DNA from: Heligmosomoides polygyrus polygyrus
Taxonomy: Eukaryota > Nematoda > Chromadorea > Rhabditida > Heligmosomidae
Direction: 5' to 3'
Assembly: GCA_947396885.1 (NCBI GenBank)
Contig: OX377204.1
Span: forward strand, 54,547,139-54,611,138
DNA length: 64,000 bases
Part shown: piece by piece, positions 1 to 10,371 of the stretch
Numbering within the stretch: the stretch's first letter is position 1
Layout: the number at the start of each line of letters is the position of its first letter
Translations under genes and position numbers: made by a program
Notes under the pieces: model-generated
The model's database searches: none
What the model was told of the DNA's origin: nothing
Seen by the model: the letters and a program-made list of their open reading frames with translations, nothing else

Positions 1-1770
1 CATGTAAGGAAGAAGGGGTTGTTCTTCCAAAGAGTAGCCCAGCATTTGTTTCGTGGATGAAGTGTAGACCATCTGTAAAGCATGAGCTTACGTAACATTC
101 GAGAGCTCCCTGAAGTCAGGGTGTGGAGCATCTATGACTCTGTAACAAGGAGGCTGGTGAAACTTTTCCGGTCCTTTTTCTCAAAGACCTGAAGCCGGAG
201 CTCAGCTCAGGCGATTGCTGAGAAGGGCGCGCAGCTTATGCAGCCTTGACAGCTTCCGATCGAGCGCCCAATCCGCTAACACAAAATGGAGCTCATGCGC
301 TCCATTGTCCTGAGTATACTCCTTGCCCCGTGACAGCCAGTCAGCTAATGGTAAGTAAAGTCTGGTAAGTAATTCACAGCTGAGTTCGAAGAGCTATGAC
401 TATTTGTCACCTAGTTTGTAGACATGTCCTGCACAGCATGTCATCTCAAAATAGTGAAAGTGGGGAAATTCGCGTGAAACTTCCTCACTACAAAATATGG
501 GCTAGCTGCACTTAGCAATGACAGCAGTGATATCAACACGCTAACCTCATCCAGATTAAGACTAAAAGAGCCTAGACTTTCTCAAAATCTGACGTTCATC
601 CGAAGAGACACATGTTTCTCCAAGCGGTTACCTCTTGAAGGTGTCCTTCGCTGAAGGTTACGAAACACCACATACTATGCTCCAACGTAGGTCTATTTTA
701 AATAGTTACGCTCACTGCATAATGCTATATAATCCGCATCGGAATCTGACAACCCTCGCCCATCCCTTTCCTTCGTCATTCAGCAAGTAGAACGCAGGGT
801 AGGCTGAACATTTCGGAGGAATGTGCCGAGAGAATCAACCAGTTGTAAAGTAAGAACCTTCGAACCACACCTTGAAGTGACACCTGCAAGTTCCCACGCA
901 TGGGTCCTTCAGGTTAGCTGATCTTCAAAAATTAAGGAACACTTACACTCGATGCTCAAGGCGGCGGAAAACACCGTTGGAAAGCCCTCCGACTGACCGT
1001 CCTGACTCACCAGCGGAGTACGGTCAGCTCATCTCTTCTTGCACTAATGACGGAGGCTAGGACGCATGCAACTCGCTCTCCGTCCAGTAACCCTCTAGAA
1101 TCAGGCTACGTTCATTCTGTAGAAGCAGCTTCAATAAATTTTTGCCGGCGTGTTGGTGTGGGTACTTCTTCTCCTACAGAACGGATTATCTAACTGTGCG
1201 AAAGATTAGAATTTACAGAGTTAAACCTTTCGCTGGAAGCGGCGAGGCTCGTCGAGGTCGCCTCGTGCAGCTTATAAACGCTTCTTGAAATGCAAGCTGT
1301 TCGTCTTTTCCTTCGCCTTTGTGGAATAGCAAAACCAGCCAGCTCGTTCCTTCTACTCATCATTAGGTAAGGATTACAGCAAAATTGTTTACAGCAGGAA
1401 GAAAGCAACGAAAAGCCAAATGTGGTACTGAAAACATATAACTCGGTTTAGAAGGCACCTTCTCCCTAAAAAGTTTATTAAAAAAAAGTGCTACATGCCC
1501 CACTCCTCTGCCGATGCGATGTTAATAGGTCGCATTAATAGATCGATCTTGAGTATATTATGAGTTATGACGTGTGAAACTACAGGATGCGAATTCGACA
1601 TTATGTTGTTTCACAATCATCATATCTCTAACGAAAGCATCTAAAAGACATAAAAAGTGCTCGGTTAGGACTATTTAAAAATTGTTATTTATTAATGGCA
1701 AAAAAGTTAATTATCAAATATTACATGTTCATCCTTGAAACGAGTGCATTCAGGTCCTCATGCAGGAAGA
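1..1770. other. No recognisable feature
   Basis: I see no convincing coding exon, RNA gene or known element. The open frames are short and lack any family signature, and no splice-bounded exon with a sensible protein could be picked out. Confidence 0.5.
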
Positions 1771-2000
1771 ATTTATTTATTTATTTATTTATTTATTTAC
1801 CTCATACACTCATAGGTGTGCCACAATTCGAAAACTGTAAAAATCCACAGGGAAAAAACATCATCGTGATATCAAGAAATGAAAAAGAAACAGGAACGAT
1901 CAATAAGCGATTAACAACAAACCGAAGCACAACTAAGTAATGAACTGAAATGTTTGATGTTTTTGTGAATTGGGCTGATCCCAAAATACCTCATAAACCT
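1771..2000 (-). mobile_element. LINE 3'-end fragment with (AAAT)n tail
   Basis: On the minus strand this segment ends in a tract of AAAT repeats (plus strand TTTA, about 1771-1800), preceded by a short sequence containing CACCTATGAGTG. A closely similar arrangement (CACCTTTGAGTG followed by AAAT repeats) is present at 53192-53250. A tetranucleotide-repeat tail is the usual 3' terminus of CR1-like non-LTR retrotransposons. No reverse-transcriptase residues can be read here, so this would be only a 3' UTR. The boundaries are approximate. Confidence 0.45.
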
Positions 2001-2653
2001 AACGTAAGATCAAAAAAGATTTACTACTCTGATTAACAGTCACACTACACTAAAAATGCATTAGGGAAAACAGGTCTCTACTGCGGCTCCACTTAGATAA
2101 CTTAAAAGACTACCCAGAAACCAGAAAAAATTATTGCACGATGAAAGAAAACGAGCGGTATAATGGGTAGTAAAAAAGTAAAACAAAATCTTAATTGGAG
2201 AACAGCTGTATGCCGATTTTTATGACATACTATGATAACATTGCTCCTCCATGTGCGCTACGACTTAGTAGGCACGCAACTGGCATAGCCATTCCGGGGC
2301 GGGTTCTGTCTCTCAAGAACCTCTTTAAACTAACTACGCACCCCAGGCGATGGCCTACTAAGGAGACACTCAGCGGAGATATGTGCAAAAGGAATAAATT
2401 AGATAAGAATATTGAAGCAAAGACATTTGGGTTGTATTTGGGTATATTTCTTGAAATGAAGGAAGGCTGTCTTTAAGCTAAGGGTGCCGCAGTAATGCCT
2501 GTAGTATCCGAGTTTTCCGGAGTGGTATGGTTTAAAGCCTCTAAACGACAGCAGTCTCAATATGCTCTAATATGTTACTGCATGTAGGGAATATGAGGCA
2601 TTTCGAGGAAAAGCACTAGACCCCACGCCTTGGTGGAATAAGCTGGAGAAGAA

Positions 2654-2805
2654 GCTAAAAAACCAAACAAGAGTAGGAGAACCTTCATGTACACGTAAAA
2701 TGTGTCATGTGGAAGAGTCTACGAAAAACAGCTAAACCGAACAAAAATAGGAGAAAAATTCATGTACTCCCAACAAGTGTCATGTGCAAGAGTCTACGGA
2801 AATCA
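2654..2805. repeat. Two-copy tandem repeat, about 76 bp unit
   Basis: Copies at 2654-2730 and 2731-2805 both begin GCTAAA and share TAGGAGAA, TTCATGTAC, TGTCATGTG and AAGAGTCTACG in the same order, with scattered substitutions. They lie just downstream (3') of the minus-strand LINE that ends near 2902. The sequence between 2001 and 2653 holds nothing I recognise. Confidence 0.8.
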
Positions 2806-2901
2806 GCAGTACATAGGTATGGAGAGAATCCGTCGACGTTGTGAGAGCACGCAATCAGCTAATACGAAGCATTCCAATTGGAGCTGGCAGGCTAGAGTGG
2901 G

Positions 2902-5754
2902 CTAACTCTGAACATTTAATATCGATAAAATATCAAGCTTTTTCAGCTTACTTCGAAAAGTGTGAACATTGGGAGATTTGAGAAGATCGGAAGGTAGCTT
3001 TTGCAGCCACCTAGCAACTCGCAAGAAAAAGGAGTTATGAATTTTGAAAAATTGGTTCCTTTTTGGCTGGATATAATGAAGATAAAACTCACTTGAGCGT
3101 CCTGAAGAAGGTCTGAAAACCCAGTACTTGCTTGCCTTAAGTTTCACCTGAAGATGCAAGATCCAAAAGCATAGCACTAAATCATGAAAAATTCTTCTGT
3201 ATAGTAAACTTTTAAGTCCAAAAATTTGCAGTCTTCTAGAGTAATCAGGCAATGGGTTTAGGTAATCAGTGTACCTCATAGTTCTGTGGAACAAAAGTCT
3301 TGTGAATGTCCTTTGAACATTTTCGATTTTTGATTGTAAACATTTCCTAGAAGGACTCCAAACTTGGCAGCAATATTCCAAGTGAGGAAGCACATAGGCT
3401 TTATAGAGCCTTAATAGAACTCCAGGATCCTTACAGCTTACATTCCTGAAGATGAAAAAGAGGGACCTATAAGCCTTCTTGACCGCTTGGTTTATGTGCG
3501 TAGAAAAGTCAAGAGATGTGTTGATTATTACACCAAGGTCCTTGATTTCGTTTCTATTTTCAAAACAAATATCGTTGTATTGGTACTGCACAATGGGACA
3601 GTTGCCGAGGTGTACTACAAAAGTTTTAGTAAGGTTTACTGGTAAGTCCCAGTCTGCAGACCACTCCATCATTCGACGAATAGAATCAGCTAAGGCGGAG
3701 GAGACTTCTAGCCTGTTCTCGCTGTTGTAAATACCGTATAGTTTAATGTCGTCTGCATAAAGTTGCACCTTAATGGACGTATGTGTTTTGAGTTTGGAAG
3801 GTAGATCCAAGCAGTAGATGAGAAACAAAAGCGGCGATAGAACACCACCTTGAGGGACACCACTCGGACAGGAATAACGTTGAGAAAAAGCGTCACCCAC
3901 TTTTACCCACATGTTCCTGTCAGCAAGGTAGGACGCAATCCATCTCACGATGATATCATTCATTCCAATCTGATTAAGTTTTTGAATCAGCTTGGAATGG
4001 TTGACCTTATCAAATGCTTTAGAGAGGTCAAAGTACACTATGTCTACTGAGAAGTTATTATTAAGTGCAACAAGCCAGTCGAAAGTGCAATCAAGCAGTT
4101 GAGTTGTGGTGGAAGCACCTTCGCTAAAGCCATGTTGTTCAGTTGGTAACAGTCTACGAATGGAAAGCCAGTGAGCCATTTTGTCTCGCAGAACTTTTTC
4201 GATGACTTTCACAGGCGTGGGAGTTATGCTGATTGGTCTGTAACAGGACAGAAACCGAGCATCAGTCGTTTTCGGGATTGGTGTTACTAGTGCTGCTTTC
4301 CACATGTACGGTACAGACTGGAGCAACAAAGAAATATTGAATATCATTGCTAAAGGTCTGTGTAGACTTAGAGCACATTTTTTGTACACTATTTGGGGTA
4401 TGCCGTCAAAAGAGGCCGAAGTGGACGGTTTTAATGAGACAAGTTGTTTTAGAATCGTTTTAGAATCAATAAATAAGGTGTGCGTAGAGTCAACAGCACA
4501 GGAAGGAACGTCATTTGGAGAGAGCGTACCGGTGGAAAACACACTAGCAAAATATCTTCCTAGTGCGTCAGCTTTTTGGGAGTCATCTACAAAGATATTG
4601 CCACTGCTATCCTCTAAGGATGGAAGTTGGATTTGATTTCCTAGTTTTTTGCGTAAAAAACTAAATAATGCCTTTGTAGAGGACTTCTTGGCCAATCGAC
4701 ATTCAAAATTAGCGGTGAATTTTTTGATATGAAAATCTATATCTGAGCATACTTTTTTGTATAGGGGAGAAGTAAGGTCCAACGACAGTCTGCGTTTCTG
4801 CTCAAGAAGGTTTAGAATGTGCCTAGGATATCTAATGTTCTTTTTCCGGGGAATAGTAAAGGGAACAAATTGACTCAGACCTGCATAAACAACTGAGCAA
4901 AATCTTTTGTACACCTCGTCAATGTTCGAGTAATTATGGAATACTGTCCACCAATCAACTGAAGTGAAATATCTGTTAAGAGAGAAATAATCCGCTCTGT
5001 AGAAGTTGGGCAGTGGCAGGGGCAAGTGGGACCGGCGGCTGAAATCTTTCATATTGAAACAAATTATCAAGTGATCTGAGGTGTGAAGTGGAGGCAGATA
5101 ACTAATCTCCCACCCGGGACTGCATGTGAGAATGATATCAAGAAACGATTCCCCGCGCGATGGTTTATTAACGATTTGATTCAAAAAAGCTTTCTGCTCA
5201 AAAAAGTTCAGAAAATTTGATGAGACTCTATTGCTAGGTTGCTTTGTATCCCAATTGATGTTCAAATTAAAATCTCCAAGCACCACAAGTCGAGAAGTAC
5301 ACGAGCATAGATTGCTGAGTAAGGAGAGTAGATTATCATCACTCTCGTTTGATGAATTGGGGGGTCTATAGACTAATATAAATCTGACTGAAGTCAACGA
5401 CAGAGGTTGGGGAACATCAAAACACAAAACGTCCGCAACTGTACTGCTCATGAAATGAGTATTTTTCACAGAAAAAGTTTCTTTGTACAAGCAACAAACA
5501 CCCCCGCCTCTTCTATCGTCACGATCCGACCTCAGTACACCATAGGGAAACCCACTCGAGATTTCAAGGTCGCCGATATTTGATGTGAGCCACGTTTCTG
5601 TGATAAAAACAAAGTCAGGATTATAAGTTGAAAGGAAATGGTGGAGGTGATTGATTTTGTTTACGATGCTACGAGCATTAAAAAGAACACAAGCTAGGTC
5701 TGGTGGGAAATCCTGATCTGTGAAGAGTTTCCCGAAGAACGTTGAGCAAGATCG
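2902..5754 (-). CDS. LINE ORF2: endonuclease-reverse transcriptase
   Basis: The frame is open for 950 codons, with no stop between 5754 and 2902 and no ATG before the endonuclease motifs. N-terminal AP-endonuclease-like domain: NARSIVNKI at the start, then ITETW (metal-binding Glu), GGGVC, VYRPP, GDFNLNI and TSDHLI (catalytic Asp-His near the end). Reverse transcriptase: PIPKT, SYRPISI, QHGFSEG, VYFDLSKAFD, GVPQGGVLSPLLF, the catalytic YADD and KDLGVIIN. The C-terminal part has LRLYKAYVLPHLEYCCQVWSP, the usual CR1-like thumb and tail. The enzyme would nick target DNA and prime cDNA synthesis from the nick. All key residues I can check are present. How ORF2 is translated is open: it has no early ATG and lies in the -1 frame relative to ORF1. 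Confidence 0.88.
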   Translation of the reverse strand, partial: RSCSTFFGKLFTDQDFPPDLACVLFNARSIVNKINHLHHFLSTYNPDFVFITETWLTSNIGDLEISSGFPYGVLRSDRDDRRGGGVCCLYKETFSVKNTHFMSSTVADVLCFDVPQPLSLTSVRFILVYRPPNSSNESDDNLLSLLSNLCSCTSRLVVLGDFNLNINWDTKQPSNRVSSNFLNFFEQKAFLNQIVNKPSRGESFLDIILTCSPGWEISYLPPLHTSDHLIICFNMKDFSRRSHLPLPLPNFYRADYFSLNRYFTSVDWWTVFHNYSNIDEVYKRFCSVVYAGLSQFVPFTIPRKKNIRYPRHILNLLEQKRRLSLDLTSPLYKKVCSDIDFHIKKFTANFECRLAKKSSTKALFSFLRKKLGNQIQLPSLEDSSGNIFVDDSQKADALGRYFASVFSTGTLSPNDVPSCAVDSTHTLFIDSKTILKQLVSLKPSTSASFDGIPQIVYKKCALSLHRPLAMIFNISLLLQSVPYMWKAALVTPIPKTTDARFLSCYRPISITPTPVKVIEKVLRDKMAHWLSIRRLLPTEQHGFSEGASTTTQLLDCTFDWLVALNNNFSVDIVYFDLSKAFDKVNHSKLIQKLNQIGMNDIIVRWIASYLADRNMWVKVGDAFSQRYSCPSGVPQGGVLSPLLFLIYCLDLPSKLKTHTSIKVQLYADDIKLYGIYNSENRLEVSSALADSIRRMMEWSADWDLPVNLTKTFVVHLGNCPIVQYQYNDICFENRNEIKDLGVIINTSLDFSTHINQAVKKAYRSLFFIFRNVSCKDPGVLLRLYKAYVLPHLEYCCQVWSPSRKCLQSKIENVQRTFTRLLFHRTMRYTDYLNPLPDYSRRLQIFGLKSLLYRRIFHDLVLCFWILHLQVKLKASKYWVFRPSSGRSSEFYLHYIQPKRNQFFKIHNSFFLRVARWLQKLPSDLLKSPNVHTFRSKLKKLDILSILNVQS

Positions 5755-6374
5755 TCAACATTAGCAAGTGCGCCCCGGTACACGACCCAAGACTTCCTAT
5801 TTGCCTCACTGTTGCGCCTCTTCGCTTCCTGACGCAGCTCGTATTCTTTTCTGCGTTCTTCGAAAGATAGACTTTTGCGCACGTAAACGCCAGAAAAGCC
5901 GGATGATTTTAAAAGCCGAGCGTTTGAGAGCGCTGTAGTCCAGTGACGCCTGGTAGGGAGCAAAAGTTTAACAAGTCTAGGTCGTGTACCGTCATACACA
6001 CCCATTCTGTATGCCTCAACAGGACGGCATTCTGTTTTTAAGGCATCAAGAAGCTCACCTACCTTTGATTCCAAGTCCTTTTGTTTCTCGGAAGGTTTCC
6101 AATCAGGCGGTGACTCAGGTAGACCAGCAACGACTAAGCTACGATTCTTCTTGTCGCTATTAGCCGCTTCCGCCAGCAGCTGAGGGATTTTGGTTTGCAG
6201 AGCCTCCAGCATCCTGCTGATGGCTGGATCAGTATTTTTGGACACAATACAATTCAAGATTTCAAAAAAATCCATGGAGGAGTAGTCAATATCACCGACA
6301 TTGTTTTCGACTGGAAGGCTAGCTGAATCAGAGGGCTGGAACCCTTTAGGAGTCCTGCGGGTTGACCTAGGCAT
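5694..6374 (-). CDS. LINE ORF1 protein (RNA-binding, RRM-like)
   Basis: A 226-residue open frame starts at the ATG that begins MPRSTRR. The frame is open a few codons further upstream but without another ATG. The N-terminal 70 residues are Ser/Asp-rich. They are followed by NRSLVVAGLPES, which resembles the first strand of the RRM-like fold of LINE ORF1 proteins. Next come RMGVYDGTRPRLVKLLLP and a basic, charged stretch (SFEERRKEYELRQEAKRR) typical of the ORF1 C-terminal region. The equivalent protein of the 60.4-61.1 kb element has the same order: RSVAFYGVSE, then FRMGTSSNDRPRLVK, then MTREQRAKESELRRRA. ORF1 proteins bind the element RNA and form the RNP used for reverse transcription. Its 3' end overlaps ORF2. 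The family call is good; the RNA-binding role is inferred from related elements. Confidence 0.8.
   Translation of the reverse strand: MPRSTRRTPKGFQPSDSASLPVENNVGDIDYSSMDFFEILNCIVSKNTDPAISRMLEALQTKIPQLLAEAANSDKKNRSLVVAGLPESPPDWKPSEKQKDLESKVGELLDALKTECRPVEAYRMGVYDGTRPRLVKLLLPTRRHWTTALSNARLLKSSGFSGVYVRKSLSFEERRKEYELRQEAKRRNSEANRKSWVVYRGALANVDDLAQRSSGNSSQIRISHQT
5727..5733 (-). promoter_or_regulatory. Candidate -1 frameshift heptamer in the ORF1/ORF2 overlap
   Basis: On the minus strand the sequence is G GGA AAC, split exactly on ORF1 codons (TCG GGA AAC). It lies inside the overlap where ORF2 is open in the -1 frame. This matches the X XXY YYZ rule for tandem slippage. A slip here would join ORF1 near its C-terminus to the ORF2 frame about 10 codons before NARSIVNKI. 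No downstream pseudoknot was demonstrated. Termination-reinitiation at the ORF1 stop is the obvious alternative. Confidence 0.45.
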
Positions 6375-6486
6375 CTCGATAGGACAGATCAACAAATCAA
6401 TGTGAGCAAATCAATGTGAGCGAACGTCGCGTGAGAAAAAGTGAACGGCGGAAGAAAACGAAATCAGAGGACGTGTGGAGTAACAA

Positions 6487-6657
6487 GGAGACAATGAAAT
6501 ATTGAAGTAGAAAGGTATAGAACCGGGAGAGATAGAAATAACGATAGAATACGGCTATGAAAGCGAGACAAGGAGTTTCAGTGAGAGATATCGGAAGATC
6601 GACCACTCAGCGCGGATGCAGGCGTTGTGAATCGAGGAGACAATGAAATATTGAAGT
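6487..6657. repeat. 22-bp direct repeat pair in LINE 5' flank
   Basis: The 22-mer starting GGAGACAATG and ending ATTGAAGT occurs at 6487-6508 and again at 6636-6657, 149 bases apart. It lies just 5' of LINE ORF1. It could be the remnant of 5' UTR monomers, or a duplication marking the element's true 5' boundary. Confidence 0.8.
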
Positions 6658-6699
6658 CTGTGAATGAGAGTGAATTGAATCACTCTCATTCATAGACTT
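6654..6699. repeat. Hairpin, about 20-bp arms
   Basis: The left arm AAGTCTGTGAATGAGAGTGA (6654-6673) is complementary to the right arm (6680-6699), with one mismatch and a 6-base loop. It directly adjoins the second copy of the 22-bp repeat upstream of the LINE. Confidence 0.85.
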
Positions 6700-7889
6700 T
6701 AGACATAACATTTTCGGTTAGCACACGTTTTCTCATTATGTCCTAGAGGATTGACCCGAAACTTTCCTTGAAGCACTTGCAATCAAGCGATACTATAACA
6801 CTCCCAACACCAATTCACCGCTGTGCACCGCGCACTTTGACGTCGTCTTTTGGTTCTTTGAAATAGGCGGAACTGCAGACAGGTTTCTGGCTACATCGTA
6901 GGGTTCGCCGTAACAGCAAACACGCCTGTGTGTTGTTACTGGCCAAGGTGGAGCAAAGTGAAGTCGCGAGTTTTCTGCTGTCATAGCTCCCAAATCGTTC
7001 TTTGAACATTTTCGGCAATAGATTGTTTTACGCATTCACATAATGTAGCTGTTGCGGTTTACTTATAGAACAACACCACCATTTGATGTGCGGCCCTTCG
7101 AAGCAGGTCGCCTGAACTTCGGCGCTCTTCGGTGCAAATCTACAAATTTCACAACGCGCCAAGTTCCTCCAAACTAATATAAGTATGAGCGACTGTAGCG
7201 CCGTATACGTGGCGCTCCGTGGACTAGTGCTCAGTAATACTCTAATTCAAACGATTTCGTTGCCGCGGATGCCTTTGTGTCAAAGAAGGTGGGCATGATG
7301 CCGCAAATGGCGCGTGTCTTCTGAGCCATGCTCCCAAAACCTTCCGTCATTTCTCCAAGTGTCTCCTCGTTGCAGGTTAACTTACCAAGCGGACTGCAGC
7401 TTTTCGTGAAGCGTTGCAAAAATATTCCTCCCGAACTGTTGCCCTAGATACCTTACTGAGTTTTTCGCGATTCCACGCTCACATTTCTATAAATGGAAGC
7501 GCAAGGGTTAGTAAGGTATAAGAGAATATCCCGAACAGATATGCCCGATGGGGAAGAGGTCATTGAAGCACAACCATTGAATAACTACGTTAAGACAATA
7601 GAGAGAAGGAAGTACTTTTGCAGCCCACGGAAAACTCTACTGCAAAATCATTTACTAAGGGATTCGCCCAAAACTACTGGAATCAAAGCGCGCAATGAGT
7701 GCCCTCCACGAACCCACGCCTGAGCGCAGGGAGAAACCGTCACTTCTGCGATGATGTATACGTTAAGATGCTGTATTGCCGTCTTGTCTTACAATGTCTT
7801 ACAATCAATCTTGTTAGACTACTGTTATCTGCTGCACAGTTAATTGCTTTACTGCGCTGCAAGCAGCTTATATTTACTTGAACTTGGAT
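6700..7889. other. No recognisable feature
   Basis: Several short open frames exist on both strands but none shows a domain, signal peptide or splice-supported exon that I recognise. Confidence 0.45.
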
Positions 7890-8830
7890 TTTTCATTTGG
7901 AAAGCCAGACCTCTTCGTTTCAACAACATTTTAATCTTATTAAAGAAGTCAGAGACAGGGTTTCCCTCAAGAGCCTGATGAAGTTGCAGTCCTCGCCAGT
8001 GCTGTCCATGATCTATCGAATGTACGCGATTTATTCCTCGAAGTACCCATTTGGCGAGGAACAGATCGTGAGAGTCCTGATCCGATGTGCCCCCCTCCCT
8101 GCCACTCCACCTTACCCATGTGATGGCACAGAAACAGAGGGAGAGTCAAGCGCGCGGCGCACGCTCGTTGCACGAAGCCTTTAAAACGTCATTTGAAAAT
8201 CCAGCGCATGCTGCGCAAAGTCTGAGCTGTGGCAGTCTTCTGGACCTGGACGCATGTTGTCTAACGCCTGTAACACATTTGCTGAACCCCAATCCATGTG
8301 TCACGAAGTTGTCACGATGTCTACGACACGTATTCCGCAAGCCTACGCAACCGTCATAAATTCTGTGAGACGTCTACTGCATCCCGACTCCGCTGGACGA
8401 TTCAGAGGGAAAATACTGGGGTCAGAATCATTAACGACTTGCAGCAATTTAACGGAGAAAATGCAGCCGAAATCAATGATAGCGTGGCTTATCAAGAATC
8501 CTGTGCCATCCTCACGTTGAGAAGTTGGTTGCTTCAGCAAGGTTCAAGCCGCTTTATACAACGTCGTATCCCGGTTCCTTTGAAAATCCGAGCAGGATGG
8601 TTTTTCCGATGTTGTTGGTCCATGTAGGGAAGCAAACTGCGTGAAGAGCCCTCAAATTTTATATACTGCCCGTTCGTGAACGGTTCTTCTGTTTCATGCA
8701 CTTTGTGCCTGTGTATCGCTGGTGTTGAACGATCATACATCTTTATGTTAAATACCTTTCTCATTGCCATTAGCTTACAAACCGGTCGGTAATAAACAAG
8801 TCTCAAGAAACTGCTCTCCACAGCTGGGCA
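7890..8830 (+). repeat. Putative interspersed repeat segment
   Basis: A block near 8570-8630 (AAAATCCGAGCAGGATGG, then TTGGTCCA and GGGAA) is repeated with divergence at 50036-50095 (AAAATCCGAGCAGAATGG, then CTGGTCCACG). In the shared frame the translations are LKIRAGWFF and LKIRAEWFS. Two separated copies suggest a dispersed element, but I cannot define its ends or its class. The rest of the interval is included only because it shows no other feature. Confidence 0.35.
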
Positions 8831-9439
8831 AATACACAGAAAACACCTGGAAAGACCTTAAAACCTCTAAAATCTTAACCAGTCAGTTGAAATGCAAAAA
8901 CTTGTTTCAGTAAAACACTTTGGCAGCAACAAAAACAAAAATCTTTCCAGTTATCTAACTATAAGAGGCGTAACCTTTCATCTTCTGGCAGCGGTATGCT
9001 GCGGTTAACAATAATTCTAATTAAAACTGGTGGGTTTCGGAAACATTTGGTGCTAAATTGGATAAGAATTTGAGAAAGTACAGCAAACGTTTTGTGAGCA
9101 AAATTAATCAGGTCAATAGATCCACCTTGTCTATACTGCTTTATAGGGAGCCGGCTTAAAGATAAGGCCACTACACTAGCGTTACCCCGTAATGGTGAAA
9201 CTACTTTTGTTGATCAGAGAAGGGCTGAGCTTCTATCCGTTGAATTTCAAAAAACTTATCTGTGCACCTCGAGCACAGATCCAATATGTTCTCTTATGAA
9301 CCAACAACACCATTTTATAAAGAGGAAATATTTAACATCTTGTGTAAATGGCTTCACTTTCTCCAGACTTTCTACCTCTCAAATTTATTAAGAAAATATT
9401 ACCCCAATTTGTATAACCGTTTAAACGTTTATTCAATTT
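8831..9439. other. No recognisable feature
   Basis: AT-rich sequence with short open frames only; nothing assigned. Confidence 0.45.
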
Positions 9440-10370
9440 GTCTTATATAGGTGAAGGTGAAGTACCAATTTGAAGGAAAACTCCATTTATTATTCTTATT
9501 CCCAGGAAGACACCGTTTTCCAATCCAGTGATCCAGTATCACGTCTATTTTCTGTGGAGATTCTGAAAAAATGATAAAAAACACATCGTCAAGCATCTTG
9601 AGCAGCACAACGTCGTCCCAAAGAGCCAACATGGTTTCATAAAAAAGATTCACTGAATCAGCACTTCTGTCCTCTTTAAATGATTGGACTACGGGGAATG
9701 ATAACCGAAAACAAACACATCTTGTTTGTTCCAATTTTTCTAAGCCTTTTGATGTATACCTCATTACATACTTGTTAAGAAGCTTGAATAAATTGGCATA
9801 CTTCCCAGGCTAACTAATTGGATACGCAATATTGTTGCAGGGCGCCAATATTATGTAAGAGTCGGTAGTACTTTTTCCTCTGCCCGAGAAGCGGTTAATG
9901 GGTTCTAAAGCGGTTCTTTCTCCGCTTTTTTATATTTATTTTTTATATATACACTTTTTATATTTATTTTTTATATATACACTTTTTTATATATACACTT
10001 GATGTACCGGAGAAAATTTCGCGTCTTCGTGTAGTCTCGCAGATGTATGCGGATGACATTCGAATAAGAACATTGAGAAACATGAGGATATGCTTGAGGT
10101 TCAGACGGCCATTGAATCTCTAGGGAGTGATCAGCGACTTGGAAAATGTTCCTTGAAGCAGAAAGGACGGTAGTTCTTCAATTAGGTAAATGTCCACATT
10201 TAGACGGTTGTATCCATAGCGAGAGCCCGACGTTAGTTTTGATTCGTGATGAAGTTGCTGCTCAGTCTCCTTCAAAGGAAGCGTGACGTGACTTGTTGGT
10301 AATATGCTTCACTGTAGTCCTTTCTGTAAGAATTCATACAGGCCTGCGTAGTTCGATTAAAGTCTGTTCT
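9440..10370 (+). pseudogene. Decayed LINE reverse transcriptase
   Basis: Pieces of a CR1-like RT can be read on the plus strand in shifting frames. They are FIIPIP-like residues near 9490, KSQHGFIKK near 9630, LNDWTTGN near 9675, NFSKPFDVYL (the FDxxKAFD motif region) near 9740, and SPLF followed by DVPEKIS near 9930-10015. QMYADDIRI (catalytic motif) is at about 10040-10066. Stops and frameshifts are frequent, and an AT-rich tandem expansion interrupts the segment between SPLF and DVPE. The copy lacks an endonuclease and a clear 3' end. It is an old 5'-truncated insertion. Confidence 0.75.
9926..9999 (+). repeat. AT-rich tandem expansion inside the RT relic
   Basis: About 2.5 copies of a unit near 30 bp (TTTATATTTATTTTTTATATATACACTT-like) lie between the codons for SPLF and those for TLDVPE. 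The last unit encodes FYIYTLDVPE, which is the normal continuation of the RT motif. The expansion therefore seems to have grown by local duplication of the original coding bases. Confidence 0.8.
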
Positions 10371-10371
10371 A

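Larger units (their letters stand above)
2902..6600 (-). mobile_element. CR1-like LINE, apparently coding-intact
   Basis: This is a two-ORF non-LTR retrotransposon. From 5' to 3' on the minus strand it has a short 5' UTR (about 6600-6375), ORF1 (6374-5694) and ORF2 (5754-2902, endonuclease then reverse transcriptase). Neither ORF contains an internal stop, unlike every other LINE copy in the window. The ORFs overlap by about 60 bases in different frames. The 5' UTR limit is a guess based on where the sequence stops looking ORF1-proximal, and the 3' end after 2902 is not clearly marked by a tail. Placement in the CR1/Jockey-like group rests on domain order and RT motifs, not on a phylogeny. 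Confidence 0.85.

Noticed and set aside
3479..4636. Several plus-strand open frames
   Set aside because: Antisense shadows of the LINE ORF2.
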